This document shows positions 8,605 to 17,510 of a DNA stretch of 38,409 bases, piece by piece. The notes beneath the pieces were generated by a model. The model saw only the letters and a list, made by a program, of their open reading frames with translations, searched no databases and was not told the origin of the DNA. This DNA is from Gammaproteobacteria bacterium (GTDB lineage Bacteria; Pseudomonadota; Gammaproteobacteria; Enterobacterales; Psychrobiaceae). The stretch spans positions 1 through 38,409 of the forward strand of contig JABSRU010000039.1 of NCBI GenBank assembly GCA_013214965.1. Reading direction: 5' to 3'. The position numbers were made by a program, and so were the translations under genes. The stretch's first letter is position 1. Each line of letters opens with the position of its first letter.

Positions 8605-9701
8605 AATCATATGACCATATTATCGTGATCGATGCCATAGCCTTCGCTGGCGGCTCTAAAGTCGCCACTAACGATCTGTTAATGACTTTTATAGAGCCAA
8701 CGCAAAAAATAACGGTCATTACCCGTGATAGAAACAGTTGGGATCAACGTTTTCAATTCATGCGTTTGTTCGAGCCCTCATGGCTAACAGCTCAAGAGCA
8801 AGGTATGTGCTATTTTTTACGTCACCTGCTCCTCACATTACACCTTATCGTGGCACGATTGCGTTATGGCAAGATTAACCTAGCAATTGGGGCGTCTAGC
8901 CCTGGGGTTGATTTATCCATTTATTTAAGTCAGAAGATTTTAGGCTTTAGGATCCTCCAGTTAATTCATGGCCCAGTACCCAGCTCTGGTACGGTGGCAC
9001 GATGTTTAATGCGAGCAACCTATACATTTTATCTCCAAAGCAGTTTAGATTCGATTAAACAATGCCTTAAAAAAAGTAACAATCAACAACAAACAGATAA
9101 ACTGCTCAATAGTGGTAAATTTCATCTGCTTAATATCGGCCTTGGTGAAAGTTCGTGGCCATCGCAATGTCAATATCATACCCCGCAAATTTTATGGGCG
9201 GCATCGCTACTAAAATGGAAAGGACTGGATTTTTTTATCGATGCGATGTCTTCAATTCCCCTAGCTCATCGACCCGCCGCCGATATTTGCTATATTCGCC
9301 CTTACAATACCCGACAGCCTATATCGCTTGCACCGGTGTTACTGCCCAAATTATATTGGCATCAGCAACCCAAAGATTTAGATCGGATCCGTGCCAATTG
9401 TAATATCTTTATTTCGACCAGCAACAATGAACCGTTCGGCTTGTCAATTCTTGAGGCGCTGGCGGCAGGCCATTGCGTGATTATTCCACAGGACAACGCC
9501 TATTGGGATCAAACATTACACCATGGCGTTAACTGTATAAAGTACCGAGCAAACAACCTCAACGACCTCACTAAACAAGTACTTATACTCGGTCAAAATC
9601 TCAAAAAAATAAAACAAATAGGTCAAAATGGACAACAGGTTAGCCGTCATTATCACGCCAAAGATATATACAAAACGGTTCGAGATATTGTCCTAATGTA
9701 A
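8601..9701 (+). CDS. GT4-like glycosyltransferase (SypJ-like position)
   Basis: A 366-aa protein with the GT-B plan but a more divergent sequence than its neighbours. The N-terminal FAGGSKVATNDLL replaces the usual GGxE loop. The donor lobe has WAASLLKWKGLDFFI and an E-x7-E motif in NNEPFGLSILEALAAG. It overlaps the preceding gene by 4 nt (ATGA). It is the third consecutive glycosyltransferase of the block and is expected to act on the undecaprenyl-linked intermediate at the inner face of the membrane. Substrate not predictable. Confidence 0.82.
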   Translation: MKSYDHIIVIDAIAFAGGSKVATNDLLMTFIEPTQKITVITRDRNSWDQRFQFMRLFEPSWLTAQEQGMCYFLRHLLLTLHLIVARLRYGKINLAIGASSPGVDLSIYLSQKILGFRILQLIHGPVPSSGTVARCLMRATYTFYLQSSLDSIKQCLKKSNNQQQTDKLLNSGKFHLLNIGLGESSWPSQCQYHTPQILWAASLLKWKGLDFFIDAMSSIPLAHRPAADICYIRPYNTRQPISLAPVLLPKLYWHQQPKDLDRIRANCNIFISTSNNEPFGLSILEALAAGHCVIIPQDNAYWDQTLHHGVNCIKYRANNLNDLTKQVLILGQNLKKIKQIGQNGQQVSRHYHAKDIYKTVRDIVLM

Positions 9702-9729
9702 TCACTGTTACTCGTACAGGAGATCGCAA

Positions 9730-11151
9730 ATGTTCACTCAATTAATCAGCAAGTTTCCAGTGGCCCTAAAACAATCGATGGTCTACGGATTGAGTATTGC
9801 ACTGATGAAAAGTATCTCACTAATTATGCTTCCGATCACCGCATACTATTTGCAGCCAATGCAATTTGGTCAGCTTGAATTATTATCCAGTATTGCCATT
9901 GTCTGTAGTGTGTTGGTCGGACTGGGGTTAGAAAACACCCTATTTCGGTTTGCTGGAACTCAAGAAGATCCCGAGGAAAATAGCCAAGGGGCAGCAGTTG
10001 TTTTAACACTAGCACTAATCGTCGGAGGCCTAGCTATGTGCGCTGGCTGGCTGATTGCACCTAAAATAATCGCCAATATTTCAGTCGAACTGTCGGTATT
10101 ACAACTTAGATTAATGTTAATTGTTGTGTCGCTCGAAGGCGCTATCGCAATTCCCTTAGCTTGGTTCAGAATGCAACAACGGGTGTTGACATTTTTTTTA
10201 GCGACAATCCTTAGAACGATTGCGCAAGCCATTATGATCGTCGTCTTTTTACATTTGGGGTTTGGGGTTTCTGGTGTCCTCGTCGCCAGTTTAATTGCCG
10301 CCGTACTACAGGCTGCTATCTTGAGTGCAATGATGATTAATGAAGTTGGTATTGTCTTTAAGCTCAATCAATTTAAGCAATTTTTAAGTTACAGTTTACC
10401 GATTGTCGGTAGTGGTTTTATTGCTTTTTCATTGGCAGGTTTTGATCGGTGGCTCCTGGCCGCCCAACACTCGTTAACCGATGTTGCTATTTATGGTGTC
10501 GCCGCAAAATTTGCACTGGCCACCGCTTTGTTAGTGCAACCTTTTGGCATGTGGTGGCTGCCAAAACGATTTTCCCTATTAAAAGAACCCGCCGGGGTCA
10601 TTAAAGTAGCTCACGGCATCATGATTGGTATTATCGTCGTGATGACTGTCGCCGTGATGGTGTCATTTATCGCGCCATTTTTAATCCATTCTCTGTTAGC
10701 GCCAGCGTACCATCCGGCGATCCAATATGTGTTATGGCTGGTATTAGCGATGGCGTTCAAGGAAATCGCCGAGCTAGTCAATATTGGCTGTTTTTATGGT
10801 CAATCGACATACCAACAACTGGCGATCAACCTTATTTGCGCGGCGATCGGTCTAACGATTATGTGGTTGGGCATCGAAAAGTGGGGAATTTGGGCCGTTG
10901 TTATCGCCCTCAATATTGCTTATGTGTCTAAGGCGTTATTATTTTATATTGCCAGCCAGCACAACCTACCATTACCTTATCATCAAACAAAAATACTCGG
11001 TATCATCATATGTGCAACTGCACTCATTACTCTTAGCCAATATATCCCAATGAGCTTTATCGGTTGGTCAGTCTCAATGTTAGCCTTAAGCGGAGTGTTT
11101 GTTACCACGCTCAAACATGATCTGTTATCGCTCAATCTTCGATTGGGTTAA
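9730..11151 (+). CDS. sypK: Polysaccharide repeat-unit flippase (Wzx, SypK-like)
   Basis: A 473-aa polytopic inner-membrane protein with about 12-14 hydrophobic segments, of the MOP/PST family. The N-terminus (KQSMVYGLSIALMKSISLIMLPITAYYL) is typical of Wzx proteins, as is FGQLELLSSIAIV. It should move undecaprenyl-linked repeat units across the membrane for polymerisation by the next gene's product. AGGAG stands 8 nt before the ATG. The stop codon TAA (11149-11151) is embedded in a perfect inverted repeat that also holds the start codon of the following gene. Confidence 0.85.
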   Translation: MFTQLISKFPVALKQSMVYGLSIALMKSISLIMLPITAYYLQPMQFGQLELLSSIAIVCSVLVGLGLENTLFRFAGTQEDPEENSQGAAVVLTLALIVGGLAMCAGWLIAPKIIANISVELSVLQLRLMLIVVSLEGAIAIPLAWFRMQQRVLTFFLATILRTIAQAIMIVVFLHLGFGVSGVLVASLIAAVLQAAILSAMMINEVGIVFKLNQFKQFLSYSLPIVGSGFIAFSLAGFDRWLLAAQHSLTDVAIYGVAAKFALATALLVQPFGMWWLPKRFSLLKEPAGVIKVAHGIMIGIIVVMTVAVMVSFIAPFLIHSLLAPAYHPAIQYVLWLVLAMAFKEIAELVNIGCFYGQSTYQQLAINLICAAIGLTIMWLGIEKWGIWAVVIALNIAYVSKALLFYIASQHNLPLPYHQTKILGIIICATALITLSQYIPMSFIGWSVSMLALSGVFVTTLKHDLLSLNLRLG

Positions 11152-11183
11152 CTGATGGTTCACGATAGCTCGAACCATCAGTT
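11150..11183 (+). promoter_or_regulatory. 12-bp hairpin over the polymerase start codon
   Basis: AACTGATGGTTC (11150-11161) and GAACCATCAGTT (11172-11183) form a perfect 12-bp stem with a 10-nt loop. The stem contains two bases of the upstream stop codon and the whole ATG (11155-11157) of the next gene. There is no T-run, so it is not a typical terminator. The likely effect is to hide the start codon unless ribosomes arriving from the flippase gene melt the stem, giving translational coupling and a low protein level. Confidence 0.6.
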
Positions 11184-12531
11184 TGATTTATGCTGCGCCC
11201 TAATTTATTGTGTGCTATTAAGTGCAGTTTGGTGGTTAATTCCGCACCCAATTTGGGGCCCCGCGCTGGCTATGCTTCCTATCGTGGTCATGTTAGTGAT
11301 TGCCCGGCCCTTTGAAATGGTTTTGCTGTTTGTGGTGTTCTCGTTCTTTAGAATTCATGAAGTGATCCCTGTGCTCTATCCTTTAAAAATACCGTTAATG
11401 CTATCACTAGCCGCTATCGCTAGCTTAATATGGCATATCACGATAAGCCATAAAATCACATTATGGTGGAATCGAGAATTAACCCTACTCACTTACTTTT
11501 TCGTGCTGGTATTTATCGGAGTCGCGATGGCGAGCAATCGCTCACTTGCGCTGACCTATTTTAATGATATTTTCTGTAAAATTGCGTTAATGACCTACGC
11601 TATTACCTGGATCACCCGCACCGAGCGAGATTTTTCACTCGCCTCAACCTTACTAACATCTTCCGGTACATTAGTTGGTATCGTCGCGTTACTCAACAAA
11701 GCCAATCATGTTGGTCTGGTCGAAGGTACCCGAGTCACTATTGGGCGAACCATGGGATCGGTGCTGGGCGATCCAAACGATTTGGCCTTGGTATTGATGT
11801 TTCCGGCGGCATTTTCATTAAGCTTAATCACCACCAATAATATCGCTACATGGCAACGCTGGCTTGGTTATGTGAGCCTACCCATCCTCTTTTTTGCGGT
11901 ACTGGCGACACAGAGTCGTGGTGGCTTGCTAGGCATAATGGCGGTTTTTGGGGTATTTATTTACCGAAAAATCAACAATAAACTGGCATTTATAGCCTTA
12001 GTACTAATAGCCTCAATATTACTTTACACCGTGGCTGGTATCTCTGAACGTTCCTCAGGTGGCGCCGCAGAACAAGGGCTTGACGCCTCAGCTCAGGGCC
12101 GTTTATTTGCTTGGCAAGCTGCATGGAGAATGGCTTTACATAATCCGATCACCGGCGTGGGTATCGATAACTACTATGCCAATTATTTTTTTTATAGCCA
12201 ACATTGGGATGGATTAAATCACGCAGTCCATAGCACTTGGTTTGGGGTCTTAGCTGAAACGGGTATCGTTGGCTTGATAGTTTTTATCACCCTAATCATT
12301 GCGCTGATACGGATGGCCTATCAAAGTATTGTGGTGCTCCAAACATTGGATAAGGTTCCGCCAACGATTATTGCAACCGCCCAGGCCGTATTTTCTGGAA
12401 TGATTGGAACGGTGGTCGCGGGTACCTTTTTAACCCAAGGATTCACCTGGCCAATTTATATATTAGCAGCATTAATCTTAGCGGTATCACGCTGGACTAC
12501 CCTAGCCAAACAGTTGCATTTTGCAAATTAA
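11155..12531 (+). CDS. sypL: O-antigen ligase/polymerase family protein (Wzy, SypL-like)
   Basis: A 458-aa polytopic membrane protein (about 11 segments). It carries the Wzy_C/O-antigen-ligase signature: large periplasmic loop with TQSRGGLLGIMAVF, and later NPITGVGIDNYY plus HAVHSTWFGVLAETG, the conserved H-x-x-x-x-x-x-L-x-E-x-G pattern. It most likely polymerises repeat units delivered by the flippase 3 nt upstream; ligase activity cannot be excluded because both share the fold. There is no good Shine-Dalgarno sequence, and the start codon lies inside a 12-bp hairpin, so translation probably depends on the upstream gene. Confidence 0.85.
   Translation: MVHDSSNHQFDLCCALIYCVLLSAVWWLIPHPIWGPALAMLPIVVMLVIARPFEMVLLFVVFSFFRIHEVIPVLYPLKIPLMLSLAAIASLIWHITISHKITLWWNRELTLLTYFFVLVFIGVAMASNRSLALTYFNDIFCKIALMTYAITWITRTERDFSLASTLLTSSGTLVGIVALLNKANHVGLVEGTRVTIGRTMGSVLGDPNDLALVLMFPAAFSLSLITTNNIATWQRWLGYVSLPILFFAVLATQSRGGLLGIMAVFGVFIYRKINNKLAFIALVLIASILLYTVAGISERSSGGAAEQGLDASAQGRLFAWQAAWRMALHNPITGVGIDNYYANYFFYSQHWDGLNHAVHSTWFGVLAETGIVGLIVFITLIIALIRMAYQSIVVLQTLDKVPPTIIATAQAVFSGMIGTVVAGTFLTQGFTWPIYILAALILAVSRWTTLAKQLHFAN
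12514..12526 (+). promoter_or_regulatory. Predicted enhancer (UAS) 2
   Basis: TTGCATTTTGCAA, 12 of 13 identical to the site at 6167, lies in the last codons of the polymerase gene. It is centred at 12520, 92 bp before the -12 base of sigma-54 promoter 2. A weaker second inverted repeat, TTCGC-N7-GCGAA, is centred 20 bp further on (about two helical turns). Confidence 0.6.
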
Positions 12532-12597
12532 TTCGCATTTTACGCGAAACAATCCATCGACAACAACTTAACCGAATGATATTTAAAGACATATCAT

Positions 12598-12613
12598 TGG
12601 CATCAATTCTGCT
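12598..12613 (+). promoter_or_regulatory. Sigma-54 promoter 2 (-24/-12) for the sypN-R-like block
   Basis: TGGCAT-CAATT-CTGCT has GG (12599-12600) and GC (12611-12612) exactly 10 bp apart, with two deviations from the consensus. It sits in the only sizeable gap inside the biosynthetic run (122 bp), 41 bp before the next ATG. An inverted repeat AATGATAT-N8-ATATCATT (12575-12598) ends at its -24 element and could bind a second regulator. Confidence 0.7.
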
Positions 12614-12653
12614 TTGGTAATGAGTATCAGAACCCCGACATAGGACCGATGAT

Positions 12654-13796
12654 ATGAACCAATTTATCAATCGCACAAACAACAGAGATCTCATCGTCTT
12701 TGCTGAAGATTGGGGCGGGCTGCCCAGTAGCACTCAACAACTGATTAGCCACTTAGCCAATCACCGTAAAATCATTTGGGTCAATTCAATTGGCTTACGC
12801 CAACCGAGTTGGAGCATCAAAGATCTTAAGCGTTTATCAACTAAAGTTATTGGCTGGCTAACCACAACTAAGATCCAAACCAAAGAAAACAGTATGTTTG
12901 TGGTGGTTAATCCCAAAACACTACCTGCTCCCAAAGGGGGATTTAGCCGATTTATTGCCGCAACACTATTAGCTCATCAACTAAGAGCACAAATCAAACG
13001 TCACCAATTAACTCGTCCTATTTTATGGATTTCATTACCCACGGCGGTCGATATTATCGGTCGGCTAAACGAATCGGCAATCGTTTATTATTGCTGTGAT
13101 GACTTTAGTGCGCTCGCCGGCGTGGATCACGAAACAGTCAATCAACGGGAACAACAACTAGCCGAACAAGCCGATCTCATATTGACCTCAAGTAAGGTGT
13201 TACGGGCTAAATTTAAAGGCAAAGTGGTGGTCACCGTAGAGCATGGCGTTGATTATCAATTATTCTCAACCCCAGTTCAACGTGCCGCAGATCTACCAGT
13301 AAACAAACCCATCGCTGGCTATTATGGCAGTATTTCCAGTTGGCTTGATCTTGAATTATTACAACAAACCATCAACCAATTACCACAATGGAATTTTGTG
13401 TTCATTGGCGAAATTAGCATTGATGTTAGCGTGTTGCGCCAATACCCTAATGTCTATTTTCTAGGTCCTAAGCCGCATCAACTACTGCCGCAGTATTGTC
13501 AGCATTGGCAAGCGTCTTTATTACCATTTCGTGATAATCGCCAAATTAGAGCATGTAATCCGTTTAAATTACGCGAATATTTAGCCGCAGCAAGACCAAT
13601 AATTAGTACAGAATTCCCAGCATTAGAGCCTTATGAATCATTGATTAATGTCGTGCATAACGCCGACCAAATGGTCGCTGCATTACGTAAAATAAAACCA
13701 GAACAACCGCTTGATTATCGTAAACAACGCGCAGTTGTAAATCAAACGTGGCAAGCCCGTGCGGCGCAAGTTAACAACCTACTGGAGCAGCTATGA
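12654..13796 (+). CDS. Glycosyltransferase family 1/4-like (SypN-like position)
   Basis: A 380-aa GT-B glycosyltransferase of the TuaH/GumK-like type. The N-terminus is IVFAEDWGGLPSSTQQL; mid-protein there is IVYYCCDDFSALAG; the donor lobe has GYYGSISSWLDLELL and a sugar-nucleotide region NPFKLREYLAAARPIIST. The classical E-x7-E is replaced by this N-P-x-K-L-x-E-Y motif, as in that subgroup. It is the first gene after sigma-54 promoter 2 and overlaps the Wzz-like gene by 4 nt (ATGA). Predicted to transfer one residue during repeat-unit assembly; sugar unknown. Confidence 0.8.
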   Translation: MNQFINRTNNRDLIVFAEDWGGLPSSTQQLISHLANHRKIIWVNSIGLRQPSWSIKDLKRLSTKVIGWLTTTKIQTKENSMFVVVNPKTLPAPKGGFSRFIAATLLAHQLRAQIKRHQLTRPILWISLPTAVDIIGRLNESAIVYYCCDDFSALAGVDHETVNQREQQLAEQADLILTSSKVLRAKFKGKVVVTVEHGVDYQLFSTPVQRAADLPVNKPIAGYYGSISSWLDLELLQQTINQLPQWNFVFIGEISIDVSVLRQYPNVYFLGPKPHQLLPQYCQHWQASLLPFRDNRQIRACNPFKLREYLAAARPIISTEFPALEPYESLINVVHNADQMVAALRKIKPEQPLDYRKQRAVVNQTWQARAAQVNNLLEQL

Positions 13797-15217
13797 ATGA
13801 CTTATCCTATCAACTGCTCTATATTTTAATTGCTGCGTGGCGTCGTCGTTATTTGCTGATAACACCGATCATTATTTTGCCCTTAATCGGGGCAATTATC
13901 GGGTTCACGACCGACAAGCAATATAAATCACACACCAGTATGCTAATTCAAGAAACCGCTAAAATGAACCCTTTTCTTGAAGATTTCGCCGTTTCTTCCA
14001 TGCTCAAAGAGCGTCTAGATTCCTTACAAACGCTGCTCCACTCTCGTCATATTCTCGGTGCAGTGGCGCGTGAACAACAGCTCATTAATGACACGACTAA
14101 GGACGATGCCTATGAAAAAATCATTGCCCACTTATCAGAATCGCTGGTGATGAGCATGGCTGGTAAAGATCTGATTCGTATTGATTACACTGCGTCATCT
14201 TCTGTTGGTATGGCAGCGATGTTGGAAACCGTCAGTCGATATTTTATCGAGCAATTATTAGCGCCCGAACGTTCTAGTATGAAAGATTCAGCGGTATTTC
14301 TAGAAAGATACCTAAAACAACGCCACCTTGAACTTGAAGAGGCAGAACAAGCATTGGCAAATTTTAAAGATACTCATGCTCGAAATCTGCCACAATTGCA
14401 TAGCGCAAATATCAGTCGAATTGCTAAATTAAAACTCGATTTGGCACAAAAAAAAGCGCAACGTTCAGGGGTTAAGAAAAGCCTCGGCGGCTTACACATT
14501 CAATTGTCAAAAACTAATCCGATCATCGGTAAAATTGAAGAGAAAATCATCCAACTGCGTGGCAGATTAGCGTTATTAAAAGCCCGTTATACCTCGAAAC
14601 ACTCCAAGGTTCAAACCACTATCAGGGAAATTAGCAGCTTAGAACGTGAACGCCAATTGCTACTGGATCAAAAAACTCAGGCGCTCAATGCTGAACAACT
14701 GTGGGACTTAGTCAGCTCGCTATCGGTGACCACAGGCAATACGGCACAACCACTTTTGATCACTCAACTTGAAAAATTACAAGAAGCTCGCTCAACATTG
14801 CTATTTTTGAGCGAAGAAATTAATTCCTTAACCACCATGATTGCCAATTTTGAACAAACGGCCGCAAGTTTCGGCGCCGATGAACAACAAATGATTAAAC
14901 TTGAACGTAACTTAAAGATCAAACAACAGTTGTATGAAAAACTATTCCATCGCTTTGAAATGGCAAAAATGACCCGAGCTTTAGGTCATTTTGAGCAAAA
15001 CAAGCGGATCAAAATAATTGATCGTCCATATACACCGGCTACTCCAAACAATTACCCACTATTTGCTTACATCCTATCAGGCCTCCTCGCTGGCACATTA
15101 CTCGGCGGTGGTTTAGTCACTCTGTTTTCACTGACGGATAACACAATTTTTAGGCGCGATCAGCTCGAACTATTATCATCGGTTCCCGTGATTAGTCGTA
15201 TTCCCCCCCTTAAATAA
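13793..15217 (+). CDS. sypO: Wzz/GumC-type chain-length determinant (SypO-like)
   Basis: A 474-aa polysaccharide co-polymerase of the inner membrane. The N-terminal TM is at about 20-40 (LLITPIIILPLIGAIIGF), followed by the Wzz domain, and then a long periplasmic coiled coil at about 180-400 (for example LERYLKQRHLELEEAEQALA). The proline-rich motif IDRPYTPATPNNYPL leads into the C-terminal TM (about 425-447). There is no cytoplasmic kinase domain; the kinase-like partner is encoded separately at 21567. It should set chain length and link the polymerase to the outer-membrane exporter. Confidence 0.9.
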   Translation: MNDLSYQLLYILIAAWRRRYLLITPIIILPLIGAIIGFTTDKQYKSHTSMLIQETAKMNPFLEDFAVSSMLKERLDSLQTLLHSRHILGAVAREQQLINDTTKDDAYEKIIAHLSESLVMSMAGKDLIRIDYTASSSVGMAAMLETVSRYFIEQLLAPERSSMKDSAVFLERYLKQRHLELEEAEQALANFKDTHARNLPQLHSANISRIAKLKLDLAQKKAQRSGVKKSLGGLHIQLSKTNPIIGKIEEKIIQLRGRLALLKARYTSKHSKVQTTIREISSLERERQLLLDQKTQALNAEQLWDLVSSLSVTTGNTAQPLLITQLEKLQEARSTLLFLSEEINSLTTMIANFEQTAASFGADEQQMIKLERNLKIKQQLYEKLFHRFEMAKMTRALGHFEQNKRIKIIDRPYTPATPNNYPLFAYILSGLLAGTLLGGGLVTLFSLTDNTIFRRDQLELLSSVPVISRIPPLK

Positions 15218-15229
15218 AGGAACACTCAT

Positions 15230-16309
15230 ATGTCACTGCATCACACAACAGTTGTCGCACAAGTTGTCCAACATTTAAGACCTGGCGGCATTGAAACCAT
15301 GGTGCTATCGTTACTCAAGCACCAACCTTTTAAGACGATTATCTTTAGTCTAGAAGGAACAAAAGAAGAGGCAATTCAGCGTTGGCCAGTGCTAGAGCAA
15401 GTCAGAGATCAAATCGTTTTTTTAAACAAGCCAAGCGGGTTATCTTGGTTAACGGTTTATCGACTGTGTTTATTATTCAAAAAATATCACGTTTGTGCCC
15501 TACACAGTCACCACATCGGCCCCTTAGTTTATGGCGGTATTGCTGCCAAATTCATTGGTATAACCAAACATGTCCATACCGAACATGATGCTTGGCATTT
15601 AATCAATATCAAGCACCGGATCCTCCAGAAATTTTTGCTACTACTAGTTAAGCCCACTGTCGTTGCTGACGCATTAGCAGTAGCGAATAAAATCAAATTT
15701 TATCTAAATCACCATGACGTTACCCTCATTTACAATGGAATCGATACCACCAAATTTATCCCCGGTAACCGCAATAGTGCCCGCCACCACTTAAAACTTC
15801 CGACTGGCGTGGTACTGATCGGTAACGCTGCTCGCTTAGAGGTAGTAAAAGGACAAGATGTCTTGATCAATGCGATTAGCCAGTTCTCATCCTCCATCCA
15901 TCTTGCGATTGCTGGCGATGGTAGTTGTGCTGATTTACTCAAAGCACAGGCGGTGAAATTAAACATTGAACATCAGATACATTTTCTTGGTCAACTGGAC
16001 GACATGACCAATTTTTATCAATCTCTCGATATTTTTTGTTTACCGTCACGACAAGAGGGACTGCCCTTATCACCAATGGAGGCACAAGCTTGTGGCATTC
16101 CAACGTTAGTGACTAATGTGGGTGGCAGTGCCGAGGCACTTTGCCAAACCACCGGTTTGTTGATCGAGCAGGATAATGTTGAGCAATTAGTGAATGCGAT
16201 CGAAACGATGATATCGCGCAGCACAACGGTTACTCCACGCCAATTTATCGCACAACATCGCAATATTCAAGGCATGGCTAACGCTTATGCCAAGCTAATT
16301 TCCCCGTAA
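15230..16309 (+). CDS. GT4 family glycosyltransferase (SypP-like position)
   Basis: A 359-aa GT-B enzyme. Acceptor lobe: HLRPGGIETMVLSLL. Linker: IYNGIDTTKF. Donor lobe: IGNAARLEVVKGQDVLI, IAGDGS, and the E-x7-E signature SRQEGLPLSPMEAQA followed by LVTNVGGSAEAL. The start has AAGGAAC 8 nt upstream. It lies 12 nt after the Wzz-like gene within the second transcription block. Acts on a lipid-linked EPS intermediate; donor sugar not predictable. Confidence 0.88.
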   Translation: MSLHHTTVVAQVVQHLRPGGIETMVLSLLKHQPFKTIIFSLEGTKEEAIQRWPVLEQVRDQIVFLNKPSGLSWLTVYRLCLLFKKYHVCALHSHHIGPLVYGGIAAKFIGITKHVHTEHDAWHLINIKHRILQKFLLLLVKPTVVADALAVANKIKFYLNHHDVTLIYNGIDTTKFIPGNRNSARHHLKLPTGVVLIGNAARLEVVKGQDVLINAISQFSSSIHLAIAGDGSCADLLKAQAVKLNIEHQIHFLGQLDDMTNFYQSLDIFCLPSRQEGLPLSPMEAQACGIPTLVTNVGGSAEALCQTTGLLIEQDNVEQLVNAIETMISRSTTVTPRQFIAQHRNIQGMANAYAKLISP

Positions 16310-16326
16310 ATTAAGGAGAAATAATC

Positions 16327-17487
16327 ATGTTAATCATCTTAATCATCTTAACTATTACCTGTATGTTACTTATTATCTACCATCATGTTGGCTACCCTTT
16401 GCTGCTCAAAAAATTAACCGAACATTCGTCAGTACAGAGCGCCCTACCAACGAAAAAACGCCATGCCTGTGCTTTAACGCCTGTTAGTATCACTCTCGTG
16501 ATCCCAGCCTATAACGAGCAACAATATATCGCCGAAAAAATACGTAACTTAGCGATACTCGATTATCCCCCAGAATTGTTAAAAGTGATTATTGCTTGTG
16601 ATGGTTGCCATGATAAAACCGCTCAAATAGCACGACAGACTATCACTGAATTTGGCTGTCAATCACTCAATATCGAGATAATCGAATTTGCTCATAACTG
16701 CGGTAAAGTAGCAATAATCAATACATTATTACCGCAACTGACGACCGACATTATCGCCATGAGTGATGTCTCCGCTCTGATTTCAATTGATGCATTAATT
16801 CAAGCCAATCTCGCATTTTGCGATCAACAGGTTGGTTTAGTCACTGGTCACTATTTACTGGCAAATCCGGGGTCTCGTGGCGAGCAAACCTATTGGCAAT
16901 ATCAAAGTGATATCAAACAACGTGAGGCTCAACTTAGTTCAATTATTGGCGCTCACGGTGCATTTTATTTGATTCGCCGTGAGCTATTTCTACCATTGGC
17001 TAGAAATACCATTAACGATGACTTTGTTATTGCCATGGCTGTCGTCGAACAAGGGTATCGCGCGATCTATGATCCAACTATCAACACCATTGAGTTAGAA
17101 CAAGCCACCAATAAATTAGAATTACGTCGCAGGCAACGTATTGCTGCCGGAAATCTTCAACAATTAATTCGGTTTAAAGGATTATTAATGCCAAAGTATC
17201 GCGGAGTCGCTTTCAGCTTTGCCTCAGGAAAAGCACTGCGAGTCTTTATGCCATTAGTACTCATTGGCGCTTGGCTAGGCAGCCTTTTATTATGCTATAC
17301 CAATCCGTTTTTTGCCCTAACGGCCCTATTACAAACGTTACTTTATTTGTCAGTTATTATTTATTGTTTACTAAAACCCAGTCATCCAAACCAAATTTGG
17401 CAAACCATTTATTATGTTGTCAGTGGTTATTACGCTAATTTGATCGGTTGTATTCGTTATGTTTTTCATAGCCAATGTCGTCAGTAA
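16327..17487 (+). CDS. sypQ: GT2 family membrane glycosyltransferase (SypQ-like)
   Basis: A 386-aa GT-A enzyme. A single N-terminal TM (about 2-18) precedes the catalytic domain with ITLVIPAYNEQQYI, the first acidic motif IIACDGCHD, the metal-binding-type region MSDVSALI, the acceptor motif NDDFVIAMAV and the RRRQRIAAGNLQQL element that stands in for QxxRW of processive GT2 enzymes. Two or three TMs close the protein (about 305-375). This plan resembles hyaluronan/PNAG-type synthases and SypQ. Whether it is processive or adds a single sugar is open. Ribosome site AAGGAGA lies upstream of the ATG. Confidence 0.85.
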   Translation: MLIILIILTITCMLLIIYHHVGYPLLLKKLTEHSSVQSALPTKKRHACALTPVSITLVIPAYNEQQYIAEKIRNLAILDYPPELLKVIIACDGCHDKTAQIARQTITEFGCQSLNIEIIEFAHNCGKVAIINTLLPQLTTDIIAMSDVSALISIDALIQANLAFCDQQVGLVTGHYLLANPGSRGEQTYWQYQSDIKQREAQLSSIIGAHGAFYLIRRELFLPLARNTINDDFVIAMAVVEQGYRAIYDPTINTIELEQATNKLELRRRQRIAAGNLQQLIRFKGLLMPKYRGVAFSFASGKALRVFMPLVLIGAWLGSLLLCYTNPFFALTALLQTLLYLSVIIYCLLKPSHPNQIWQTIYYVVSGYYANLIGCIRYVFHSQCRQ

Positions 17488-17510
17488 CACTAACAAAAGG
17501 GAACATTATT

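Noticed and set aside
9960-10367. A 135-codon minus-strand frame inside the flippase gene
   Set aside because: Low-complexity product antisense to a clear membrane protein; a shadow frame.
17475-17510. Upstream GTG extension of the initiating sugar transferase
   Set aside because: It would overlap the GT2 gene and lacks a ribosome site; AAGGGA is placed for ATG 17511.
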